From positions 1 through 64,000 of the forward strand of contig DATKZM010000127.1 of NCBI GenBank assembly GCA_035527975.1: a stretch of DNA of 64,000 nucleotides, given 5' to 3'. The position numbers and the translations under genes were made by a program. Positions 50,669-58,740 of this stretch are shown here, piece after piece. The stretch is from DATKZM01 sp035527975. Its GTDB lineage: Bacteria; Pseudomonadota; Alphaproteobacteria; JAPULJ01. Under the pieces are notes generated by a model. The model did no database searches, was not told the DNA's origin, and worked only from the letters and a program-made list of their open reading frames with translations. Each line of letters opens with the position of its first letter. Position 1 is the first letter of the stretch.

Positions 50669-51877
50669 ATGTTGGCGAAAGGTAACCGCGGCGCAACCCT
50701 CGTTGGAGGCCTGGGAGTGGTGTTGGCCGTGGCGGCAATCGTCATCGGCCGAACCTGGCTGCCGTTTCTTGGTGCGTCGGCGGTGATGATGATCGGTGGC
50801 GCGGCGCTGATGTTCCGCGATCCCGCATCGCCGAATTTTCGCATGATGACCCTGGTCGGCTGGATTGCGCTGGTGCTGGGGATCGTCCTCTTCGTCATCA
50901 CCGCGCCAGGTGTCAAGGTCACCGATCCTCAACTGACGCTGTTCCTGCATACGCTGCTCAATGGTTTCCAGTTCGGGATCTTCCTGTTTCTGGTCGCCGC
51001 GGGCCTCTCGCTCGTGCTCGGCATTATGAACATGGTCAACCTGGCGCATGGCTCGCTGTTCATGTTCGGTGCCTTCTTCGCGGCGCAGACCTACGGGTAT
51101 ACCGGCTCGTTCTATTGGGCGGTGGCCGCTGCACTGCCCTTGACGCTCTTGCTCGGGATCCTTCTTGAGAAGATTGTCGTGCAGCACCTCTATGCGCGCG
51201 ACCACATGATGCAGGTACTGGCGACCTTCGGATTGATCTTGTTCTTCAACGAGTGCGTGATCCTGGCTTTCGGCGTACAAAGCCTGCCGATCAATCGACC
51301 CGAGGCCCTGACCGGCTCGGTCAGCCTCTTCGGCGCGCCCTATCCAGCGTACAGGCTGATGATCGATTTCCTGGGGTTGGCGGTGGCGGGGGGGATATTC
51401 CTGCTGATCACCCGTACGAAGATCGGCATGCTGATCCGCGCCGGCGCCAGCAACCGGCCGATGGCCGGCGCACTCGGCGTCAACATCGCAGTGCTATTTA
51501 CCCTCGTATTCGGATTGGGCGCCATGCTGGCCGGCCTTGCCGGCGTGATGGCGGGTCCGGTCGAGGACGTCTTCCCCGGCATGGGCGAGGCCAAGCTGAT
51601 CCTTGCCATCGTGGTGATCGTGATCGGTGGGATCGGCTCTATCCGCGGCGCCTTCATCGCCTCGCTGATCGTGGGGTTGGTGGAGGCGAGTGGCCGCACC
51701 TTCATGACCGACGTGGTCCGCTATCTGAGCGGGCAGGCGCTGGCCTGGGAGCCTTCCGCCATCGATGAGCTTGCGCAATCGGCGGGACCGGCGCTGTCGT
51801 CGATGATCATCTACATCCTGATGGCTGCGATCCTCTTCTTCCGCCCGCAGGGTCTCTTCCCTGCCAGGTCTGGCTAG
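50669..51877 (+). CDS. branched-chain ABC permease LivH with N-terminal extension
   Basis: 402 residues, against about 290-300 for typical LivH. The usual start LHTLLNGFQFGIFLFLVAAGLSLVLGIMNMVNLAHGSLFM begins only at about residue 91; ahead of it are three predicted membrane segments (9-26, 33-48, 66-85). No start codon with a ribosome site lies just before the LivH core, so the extension seems real. From there it follows the BPD_transp_2 pattern, with the EAA-like region GLGAMLAGLAGVM. It forms the channel with LivM. No ATPase genes (livG, livF) follow directly. Confidence 0.88.
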   Translation: MLAKGNRGATLVGGLGVVLAVAAIVIGRTWLPFLGASAVMMIGGAALMFRDPASPNFRMMTLVGWIALVLGIVLFVITAPGVKVTDPQLTLFLHTLLNGFQFGIFLFLVAAGLSLVLGIMNMVNLAHGSLFMFGAFFAAQTYGYTGSFYWAVAAALPLTLLLGILLEKIVVQHLYARDHMMQVLATFGLILFFNECVILAFGVQSLPINRPEALTGSVSLFGAPYPAYRLMIDFLGLAVAGGIFLLITRTKIGMLIRAGASNRPMAGALGVNIAVLFTLVFGLGAMLAGLAGVMAGPVEDVFPGMGEAKLILAIVVIVIGGIGSIRGAFIASLIVGLVEASGRTFMTDVVRYLSGQALAWEPSAIDELAQSAGPALSSMIIYILMAAILFFRPQGLFPARSG

Positions 51878-51889
51878 CGGAACCGGCCC

Positions 51890-53017
51890 ATGGATCACAA
51901 CACGCCTGCCACGACACCGAAGGTGACGATTTCGTTCCGCGATCCGCGTTTCGTGTTCATTGTGCTTTGCCTTGTCGCACTCCTGGCGCTGCCGCTGAGC
52001 GGCTCGGTCTATCTCACCTCGCTGACCGCCAAGATCATGATCTTCGCCATCGCGGCGGCGAGCCTCGATTTGATCATGGGCTATGGCGGCATGGTCAGCT
52101 TCGGTCATGCGGCCTTCCTGGGCATCGGCGCCTACGCCGTCGGCGTGATGTCCTTCTATGGCATCAATGATGGGTATCTTCAGTTCCTCGTCGCCATCGT
52201 CGGGTCCGCCCTTATCGGCCTCCTGATCGGCGTGCTCAGCCTGCGCACGGGCGGGCTCTATTTCATCATGATCACCTTCGCCTTCAGCCAGATGATCTAC
52301 TACCTGATCATCAGCCTGGAGCCGTACGGCGGCGATGACGGCATGAATACCGAGCGCAGCGATTTTGGGCTCTTCGATCTGAACCAGAACCTGCTCGGGC
52401 CCTCGGAAGGCTCGCGCGATATGCAGTTGATCTACTATCTGACGCTGGCGGTGTTGATCCTCACCGTGCTTATCCTGCGGCGCTTCGTGAACTCTCGCTT
52501 CGGCATGGTGCTGCGCGGTGCGCAATCGAACGAGCCGCGCATGCAGTCGATCGGCTTTTCGACTTTCCGCTACCGGCTGACCGGCTTTGTCATTGCCGGC
52601 GCCATCTGCGGCGTCGGCGGCGCACTCTGGGCCAACCACCAGGAATTCGTCACGCCGGAATACATGCACTGGTTCCGCTCGGGCGAGATCATGGTGATGG
52701 TAATCGCCGGCGGCATGGGCACGATCATCGGCGCCGTCGTCGGAGCGTTCGGCATCCTCATTGTCGAAGAGTTGATCAAGCAGATCCAGATCGACACCGT
52801 CATCAATTTCGGCGTGTTCGAGCTGCCAATCAAATACAACGGCCAGGAAAGCTGGGAGTTTATTTTCGGGCCGATGCTGATCTTGCTTGTGCTGTTCGCG
52901 CGAGGCGGGCTGATCGGCCTGGCGTCTCCCGAAAGCTTGGATCGAATGAAAGCTTTCGCCGCACGGCGCCTTCGGCTCGGCGCCAAACCGGTCTCAAAGC
53001 CGGGCGGGGCCGAATAG
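51890..53017 (+). CDS. branched-chain ABC permease LivM
   Basis: 375 residues, a BPD_transp_2 permease with about eight to ten membrane segments. AKIMIFAIAAASLDLIMGYGGMVSFGHAAFLGIGAYA is the LivM hallmark, GFVIAGAICGVGGALWANHQEFVTP the later conserved motif. It follows livH after 12 bases. Cytoplasmic C-terminus is basic. It is the second membrane component; ATP-binding subunits of this importer are not found downstream, and the LivF part at 63520 is on the other strand, so they must be encoded elsewhere. Confidence 0.92.
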   Translation: MDHNTPATTPKVTISFRDPRFVFIVLCLVALLALPLSGSVYLTSLTAKIMIFAIAAASLDLIMGYGGMVSFGHAAFLGIGAYAVGVMSFYGINDGYLQFLVAIVGSALIGLLIGVLSLRTGGLYFIMITFAFSQMIYYLIISLEPYGGDDGMNTERSDFGLFDLNQNLLGPSEGSRDMQLIYYLTLAVLILTVLILRRFVNSRFGMVLRGAQSNEPRMQSIGFSTFRYRLTGFVIAGAICGVGGALWANHQEFVTPEYMHWFRSGEIMVMVIAGGMGTIIGAVVGAFGILIVEELIKQIQIDTVINFGVFELPIKYNGQESWEFIFGPMLILLVLFARGGLIGLASPESLDRMKAFAARRLRLGAKPVSKPGGAE

Positions 53018-53050
53018 GCCGATCCGCGCCGACTTCCAAATTCTGAACTG

Positions 53051-55390
53051 CTATTCCGCGGCGAGTTTTCGATGGCTCGCCGGCTTGGCCGCGCCGCGCA
53101 GCGCCTCGGCATCGGCGCGGTCGCGGGCGGCGAGCCGGAACGCCTGTTCCTTGCCGCTGTCGTACTGCACCGGCCAGCGCTGGGGTGCGTGCCCGTAGAA
53201 GGCGGCGGCCTGCAGCGTGAAATGGGGATTGGTCAGGTGCGGGCGGGCCAGGGCCACCAGATCGGCCCGGCCTGCAGCGAGGATCGTGTTGACCTGGTCC
53301 CAGGTCGTGATATTGCCCACCGCGATCGTCGGAATGCCGGCCTCGTTGCGGACCTGCTCGGCGAACGGCGTTTGGAACATGCGGCCATAAACGGGCTCGG
53401 CGTCGGGTGTTGTCTGGCCGGCCGAAACGTCCACCAGATCGCATCCATGCTTGCCAAGGGTTTGCGCAATGACCACTGCGTCCTCGCCCGTGATCCCCGC
53501 CGCGCCCACCCAATCCGTCGCGGAGATGCGCACCGACATCGGCTTTTCCTGGGGCCAGGCGGCGCGCACCGCATCGAAGACTTCGAGCGGATAGCGAAGG
53601 CGGTTTTCCAGCGCGCCGCCATGGTCGTCATCGCGCTGATTGGAGACCGGCGTGATGAAACCTGACAGCAGATATCCGTGCGCCATATGCAGCTCCAGCA
53701 TATCGGCGCCGGCTTCGTTTGCCATCTTTGCCGAGGCCACGAACTGATCGCGCACCTGTTCCATATCGGCGCGGGACATTTCGCGCGGCGTGGCGCTGAA
53801 CGGGTAGTGGGGCAGCGCCGAAGGTGCGATCAATTCCCAATTGCCGGCCTCAAGCGGCTGATCCATTCCCTCCCAGGCGACCCGTGTCGAGCCCTTGCGA
53901 CCGGCATGGCCGAGCTGGATTGCGAGCTTGGCATCTGACTCGCGGTGAATGAATTCGGCGATATGCGCCCAGGCCGCGACGTGCTCGTCCTTGTAGAGCC
54001 CACCGCAGCCAGGCGTTATCCGGCCCTCGGCGGAAACGCAGACCATCTCCGAGAAGACCAACCCCGCGCCGCCCAGCGCCAGCGAGCCCATATGGACATG
54101 GTGGAAATCGCCCACTGTGCCGTCCACCGCCGAATACATGTCCATCGGCGAAACGACGACCCGGTTCGCCAGCACCATGCCGCGCATTTTGAACGGCGTG
54201 AACATCGGTGGCGGCGGCGGGTCGAGCGGAACCTCAAAGCCCTCCTCGCGCACGCCCTCGGCGAACCAGCGGTCGACCTTGTCGACGAAGCCCGCATCGC
54301 GCAGCCGCAGATTGTCGTATGTGACCTGCTTGGAGCGCGAGAGCATCGAGAAGGTCGCCTGCAACGGCGCCATCTTCCAATAGCGGTGCGGGTTCTCGGT
54401 CCAGATCACCGACACATCAGCAGCATGTTGGGTGATTTCGACGTCTTGGCGGCGGCCCTCCTCGAAGGTCGTGAGCGCGGCCGGGATCGTGGGCTCTTGC
54501 GTCACCGCATCGACCAGCGCGATGGCATCCTCCATGGCCAGCTTGGTGCCCGAGCCGATTGAATAATGCGCGGTGTGAAGGGCATCGCCGATCAGGACGA
54601 TGTTTTCATGCGACCAGCGCTCGCAGCGGATGGTTGGAAAGACGCGCCAGATCGAACGGTTGGCGACAAGTTTGTGACCGTCCAGATAATCCGCCCACAG
54701 CGCCTCCATGTAAGCCAGGAGTTCGGGCTCGCTCAGATGCTCGACTTCGGCGGCCGCGCTCGCCCAGGTCGCCTCCGGAGCCTCGATGATCCAGGTCGCC
54801 AGATCGGCGTTGTACTGATATTCGCCCAGCACCCAGATGCCGTGCTCGTTCTCGGCAAAATTGAATGTGAAGGCCTCGCAGGGCTTGGTGCTGCCGAGCC
54901 AGACGAAACGATTGCGGCGCCATTCGACCGACGGTTTGAAATGGGTCTTATAGGTTTCGCGAATCGCCGAATTCACCCCGTCGGCGGCGACGATCAAATC
55001 TGCGTCGGGGAAGGCCGCCGGATCGGTGATTTCTGTTTCGAAATGAACCGGCACGCCGATCTGGGCGCATCGACGCTGCAATATCGCGAGCAACTCGACC
55101 CTGCCGCAGCCGCAAAATCCATGACCGCCGGACCGAACCACCGTTCCGTCATGCCAGCGGAAGTCGATGTCGTCCCAGTAGGCGAACGTATCGGTGATTT
55201 CGCCATAGCTCTCCGGATCGCGGGAGAGGAAATTGTCGAGCGTCTCGTCGGAAAAGACGACGCCGAAGCCAAACGTATCGTGGGCGCGGTTGCGCTCATA
55301 AACCTCGATGGACGCATCTGGCTGCGCCTTTTTCAGCAGGATGGCGGTATAGAGCCCGGCCGGACCGCCGCCGATGATCACGACGCGCAT
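53051..55390 (-). CDS. bifunctional aryl-CoA monooxygenase/OYE reductase
   Basis: 779 residues with two flavin domains. Residues 1-about 385 form a class A FAD monooxygenase: VVIIGGGPAGLYTAILL and GDALHTAHYSIGSGTKLAMEDA. From about 400 an Old-Yellow-Enzyme-type reductase domain follows (VVVSPMDMYSAVDG, AIQLGHAGRKGS, ELHMAHGYLLSGFI). This fusion is known from 2-aminobenzoyl-CoA monooxygenase/reductase of Azoarcus and salicylyl-CoA 5-hydroxylase; both act on aryl-CoA thioesters. I cannot decide between them, but the PaaK-like ligase at 56163 could make the substrate. Regulated perhaps by the divergent MarR via AACACGTAAG repeats upstream. Confidence 0.92.
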   Translation of the reverse strand: MRVVIIGGGPAGLYTAILLKKAQPDASIEVYERNRAHDTFGFGVVFSDETLDNFLSRDPESYGEITDTFAYWDDIDFRWHDGTVVRSGGHGFCGCGRVELLAILQRRCAQIGVPVHFETEITDPAAFPDADLIVAADGVNSAIRETYKTHFKPSVEWRRNRFVWLGSTKPCEAFTFNFAENEHGIWVLGEYQYNADLATWIIEAPEATWASAAAEVEHLSEPELLAYMEALWADYLDGHKLVANRSIWRVFPTIRCERWSHENIVLIGDALHTAHYSIGSGTKLAMEDAIALVDAVTQEPTIPAALTTFEEGRRQDVEITQHAADVSVIWTENPHRYWKMAPLQATFSMLSRSKQVTYDNLRLRDAGFVDKVDRWFAEGVREEGFEVPLDPPPPPMFTPFKMRGMVLANRVVVSPMDMYSAVDGTVGDFHHVHMGSLALGGAGLVFSEMVCVSAEGRITPGCGGLYKDEHVAAWAHIAEFIHRESDAKLAIQLGHAGRKGSTRVAWEGMDQPLEAGNWELIAPSALPHYPFSATPREMSRADMEQVRDQFVASAKMANEAGADMLELHMAHGYLLSGFITPVSNQRDDDHGGALENRLRYPLEVFDAVRAAWPQEKPMSVRISATDWVGAAGITGEDAVVIAQTLGKHGCDLVDVSAGQTTPDAEPVYGRMFQTPFAEQVRNEAGIPTIAVGNITTWDQVNTILAAGRADLVALARPHLTNPHFTLQAAAFYGHAPQRWPVQYDSGKEQAFRLAARDRADAEALRGAAKPASHRKLAAE

Positions 55391-55427
55391 GAATGCTCTC
55401 CGCGTGATTGGTCGTCATGATTTAGCT

Positions 55428-55467
55428 AACACGTAAGATATTTACACATTACGGGTCAACACGTAAG
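55428..55467. promoter_or_regulatory. direct-repeat operator between oxygenase and marR
   Basis: The decamer AACACGTAAG occurs exactly twice here, at 55428-55437 and 55458-55467, 30 bases apart (three helical turns). It lies in the divergent region between the aryl-CoA monooxygenase start at 55390 and marR at 55604. Good candidate for binding of the adjacent MarR. Confidence 0.6.
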
Positions 55468-55603
55468 CTTAGAGGGCTAAGGAACGATGGCTGAGTGACG
55501 ACAGCCAAGTGACGATGGCCTGGTTGCGAAGACGCATTTGCGACGCTGCAATCCTGCCCGGAGCTGGGATCGCGCGCCGACCAGGCGCGAGGACGGTGTG
55601 CCA

Positions 55604-56101
55604 ATGATGCAAACGACCAGAATAGGGAACCGGCGCGCGGCGACCACGGATGAATTGCTGTCGCTGAAAGTGTGGCTCCAGCTCATGAAATGCGCGAAAT
55701 CGATCGAGTCATCGATTGGCGGCCGCCTGCGCCGGGGCTACGGACAAAGCCTTTCGCGTTTCGATGTTCTGGCGCAGCTCGACCGGCTGGGCGGCGATTG
55801 GCTGGCGATCGGCGAGCTTGCGCGCCTGATGATGGCGGCGAGCGGAAACATCACCGCGTTGCTCGACCGCATGGAGGGCGAAGCGCTGATCGAGCGCCGC
55901 GCCAGTCCCCTCGACCGGCGTAGTTTTCAGGTGCGTATGACCGCCGAGGGCCGACAGCTATTCGCGGCCATGGCGCGCGACCACACGCGCTGGGTCGACA
56001 CCGCGCTTGTCGACATGTCGAATGCGGAAAAACAGCGCCTCGTCGAGCTCTTGGTTGTAGTGCGGCGGCGCTTTGAAGATGACGGCGCGGCACCTCAATG
56101 A
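55604..56101 (+). CDS. MarR family transcriptional regulator
   Basis: 165 residues from the ATG at 55604 (a second ATG follows immediately). Winged helix-turn-helix with LAIGELARLMMAASGNITALLDRMEGEALIERRASPLDRRSFQVRMT, including the wing Asp-Arg-Arg. Such regulators respond to aromatic acids or their CoA esters. It is divergent from the aryl-CoA monooxygenase gene and 61 bases before the PaaK-like ligase gene, so it probably controls both. Confidence 0.92.
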   Translation: MMQTTRIGNRRAATTDELLSLKVWLQLMKCAKSIESSIGGRLRRGYGQSLSRFDVLAQLDRLGGDWLAIGELARLMMAASGNITALLDRMEGEALIERRASPLDRRSFQVRMTAEGRQLFAAMARDHTRWVDTALVDMSNAEKQRLVELLVVVRRRFEDDGAAPQ

Positions 56102-56162
56102 TGGGCACGGATAATAGGCGCGCCCAGGCCGCCTTGGTCCGGCGTTGGGGGAGGGGATTCCA

Positions 56163-57455
56163 ATGACGTTGGCGTTGCCTGAATCGCGTGATGCGATTGC
56201 CAGGATTCAGAGCGAGCGCAAGGTGCTTGCCTTCGAACGCGCCAAACGGACAGCCTGGTATGCCGGCAAACTCGATCATATCGACCCGGCGAAGCTCGAC
56301 GACCCCAAAGAATGGACGAAGATTCCGATCATCGACAAGGAAATTCTACGTCGTTGGAAGCACGACGAATTCATGGCGCAGATCAATATTGCCGGCCCCA
56401 AAGAGATATCCGAATACTGGCGATCGGGCGGATCGACCGGCCGGGCCGTCTTCTATCCGCGCACGTTTGACGATGTTACCTATGGGCTGCTGTCGTGGGG
56501 CCGGTCCTTTCCCTGCATTGGGATCGAGGCCGGTGACCTCTGCCACATATCCTTTCCGATCGGCATTCACCCGGCCGGCCAGATCTGGGCCCGCAGCGCC
56601 CATGACTTCGGCGTCGGCATGAGTTGGGTCGGGGCCGGCACGGCGGTGCCGTCGGCCGGCCAGCTCGAGCTCATCGCTACGCTGAAGCCAACGGTGTTGA
56701 TTGCCATGCCGAGCTTTGCGATCCACCTGGCGAATCTCGCTGATGTCGAGGGCATCGATCTCACGAAAAGTTCGGTCCGCACGATCGTCACCTCGGCGGA
56801 AACGCTTTCCGAGGCCAAGCGCGAGAAGCTGACACGGATGTGGGGCGCCGAGGTCTTCGATGTCTTCGGGATGAGCGAGGCTGGGCTGATGGGCGCCGAG
56901 GGCGCGGCCCATGACGGCATCCATATCTGGACCGATCTCTTCTATATCGAGGTCGTCGATCCCGAAACCGGCCGGCAGATGCCCGAGGGCGAGATCGGGA
57001 CGTTCTGCGTGACACCGCTTTGGACTGGGCACGCGACCCCATTCCTGCGCTGGAACTCCGGCGACATAGTCTCCTATCATGATCGCGGCGAGAGCCCGGG
57101 GAAGTTTGCCGAACTCTATCCGATGATCCGGCACGCCCGCCGCACCACCGGGTTTTTCAAGATCAGAGGCGTTAACGTGAACCATTCGGAGTTCGAGGAC
57201 TTCATGTTCCGCAATCCCGACGTCAACGACTTTCAGGGCGTGCTGGTGACCGACCAAAGCGGAATGGAAACGTTGAAGCTCCGCATCGAGGTAAAGCGTG
57301 GTACTGATCCGAAACACGCTGCCGAAATGGTGGCGGGCGAGGTTAAATCGGTGTTCGAGGTAACGCCGGATGTCGAGGTACTTGCGGCCGGAACGCTCGC
57401 CAAAGTTTTCGAAGCGTCGATCAAGGCACCCCGCTTCGTTGATGAGCGGGAATAA
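56163..57455 (+). CDS. PaaK-like aryl-CoA ligase
   Basis: 430 residues from the ATG at 56163 (GGGGAGGGG upstream). RSGGSTGRAVFYPRTFD is the ATP loop around residue 90, DVFGMSEAGLMGAEG near 238, FFKIRGVNVNHSEFEDF near 335, and a PaaK-like C-terminal half. Compared with other PaaK-like genes here it is shortest. With the MarR gene and the aryl-CoA monooxygenase it forms a plausible pair: ligase makes the aryl-CoA, monooxygenase/reductase dearomatises it. It starts the set MarR, ligase, MetE-like on the plus strand. Confidence 0.88.
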   Translation: MTLALPESRDAIARIQSERKVLAFERAKRTAWYAGKLDHIDPAKLDDPKEWTKIPIIDKEILRRWKHDEFMAQINIAGPKEISEYWRSGGSTGRAVFYPRTFDDVTYGLLSWGRSFPCIGIEAGDLCHISFPIGIHPAGQIWARSAHDFGVGMSWVGAGTAVPSAGQLELIATLKPTVLIAMPSFAIHLANLADVEGIDLTKSSVRTIVTSAETLSEAKREKLTRMWGAEVFDVFGMSEAGLMGAEGAAHDGIHIWTDLFYIEVVDPETGRQMPEGEIGTFCVTPLWTGHATPFLRWNSGDIVSYHDRGESPGKFAELYPMIRHARRTTGFFKIRGVNVNHSEFEDFMFRNPDVNDFQGVLVTDQSGMETLKLRIEVKRGTDPKHAAEMVAGEVKSVFEVTPDVEVLAAGTLAKVFEASIKAPRFVDERE

Positions 57456-57496
57456 CGATCAGGCGGAGTTTGAATTGAACCGGGAGAATTGAAGCG

Positions 57497-58591
57497 ATGT
57501 ATGCCATGGGACCGCCGTTCCGCGCCGAGCATGTCGGAAGCCTGCTTCGGCCGCGGCGGTTGAAGAACGCCTTCGCCGATTTTCAGGCAAACAAGATCCC
57601 GCCCGCCGAGCTTGAGGAAACGATCGACGAATGCATCGCTGACGTGATCAGGCTGCAGGAAGACTGCGGTATGCGCTCGATCACCGATGGTGAATTCCGG
57701 CGCGGCTCATGGTTTCTAGGCTTTGTCGATGCCGTCGACGGACTGACCACGCGGCCCGCGCGCTTCAACTTTTCCGGCGATCACGCAGCCTGGTCATGCC
57801 CCCATGCGGAGGGAAAGCTGAGGCGCGTCGACGATATCGCCGTCGACGAGTACGAATTCGTCAAGGAGAACACCGCCCGCCTTCCCAAAGTGACCATGCC
57901 GAGCCCCAGCGCCGCGCATTTCCTGGGTGCTGCCGAGGGGGCGGGGGAGGGCGCCTATGCCGATCTCGATGCGCTGTTCGAGGATCTGGCGGTGATCTAC
58001 CGCCAGGAGATCGAGGCGCTCGACAAGTCCGGCTGCGAGTTCGTGCAACTCGACGAGGTGCCGATCGCCATGCTCTGCGATCCCAAGGTGCAAGAGGCTG
58101 TGCGCGCCAGTGGCCAAGATCCCGACGCCCTTGTGAGCCGCTATATCGCCGCCATCAACGCGGCGCTTGAAGGCCGGCCCGAGGATATGATGATCGGGCT
58201 CCATTTGTGCCGCGGCAACTATAAGGGCCAATGGATGGCCGAGGGCGGATATGCGCCGGTCGCCGATCGCCTGTTCCGCGACGCAAATGTCGACGCTTTC
58301 TTCCTTGAATACGACAGCGAACGCGCCGGCGACTTCTCGCCGCTCGCCGCGATGCCCGACGACAAGATCGTCGTGCTCGGTCTCGTCAGCACCAAGACGC
58401 CCGAACTGGAGGAAGCCGACGCGCTGAAGCGCCGTATCGACGATGCCGCGAAATATGTACCGATGGATCGCCTTGCGCTTAGCCCGCAATGCGGCTTTGC
58501 GTCTTCGGTCGGCGGCAATCCCGTAACCGAGGACGACGAGCGCCGTAAGCTCACCCTCGTCGCCGACGTGGCGGCGGAGGTGTGGGGGTAG
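57497..58591 (+). CDS. core-MetE-like methyltransferase (copy 2)
   Basis: 364 residues, a paralogue of the protein at 41015; both begin PPFRAEHVGSLLRP and end in VWG. The Zn ligand motifs are conserved: GLHLCRGN, FFLEYDSERAG and LSPQCGFASS. The folate-binding N-terminal half of full MetE is missing. It lies 41 bases behind a PaaK-like ligase, whereas the first copy lies behind a Rieske oxygenase, so both copies are tied to aromatic-type catabolism. A thiol S-alkylation or demethylation step seems possible; no experimental analogue is known to me for such a context. Confidence 0.85.
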   Translation: MYAMGPPFRAEHVGSLLRPRRLKNAFADFQANKIPPAELEETIDECIADVIRLQEDCGMRSITDGEFRRGSWFLGFVDAVDGLTTRPARFNFSGDHAAWSCPHAEGKLRRVDDIAVDEYEFVKENTARLPKVTMPSPSAAHFLGAAEGAGEGAYADLDALFEDLAVIYRQEIEALDKSGCEFVQLDEVPIAMLCDPKVQEAVRASGQDPDALVSRYIAAINAALEGRPEDMMIGLHLCRGNYKGQWMAEGGYAPVADRLFRDANVDAFFLEYDSERAGDFSPLAAMPDDKIVVLGLVSTKTPELEEADALKRRIDDAAKYVPMDRLALSPQCGFASSVGGNPVTEDDERRKLTLVADVAAEVWG

Positions 58592-58740
58592 TCTCCCGGC
58601 GGAGGATCAGCCGACCGGGCACTGCCGCGCCAACATCATTTCGACCGCAGGGAGAAATCCGGTTGGAAGCCGGATCGGCATGGGCCAGGTTTCTCCTTCG
58701 CTGATGCTCACTCGAAATGACGATGGGAGCTGGCACTGCG

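Noticed and set aside
54566..55420. Plus-strand open frame opposite the aryl-CoA monooxygenase
   Set aside because: Antisense shadow without motifs; it also spans the divergent promoter.
58592..58740. Possible small coding region between MetE-like copy 2 and ubiD
   Set aside because: Only shadow frames without a ribosome site or conserved pattern; left as intergenic.
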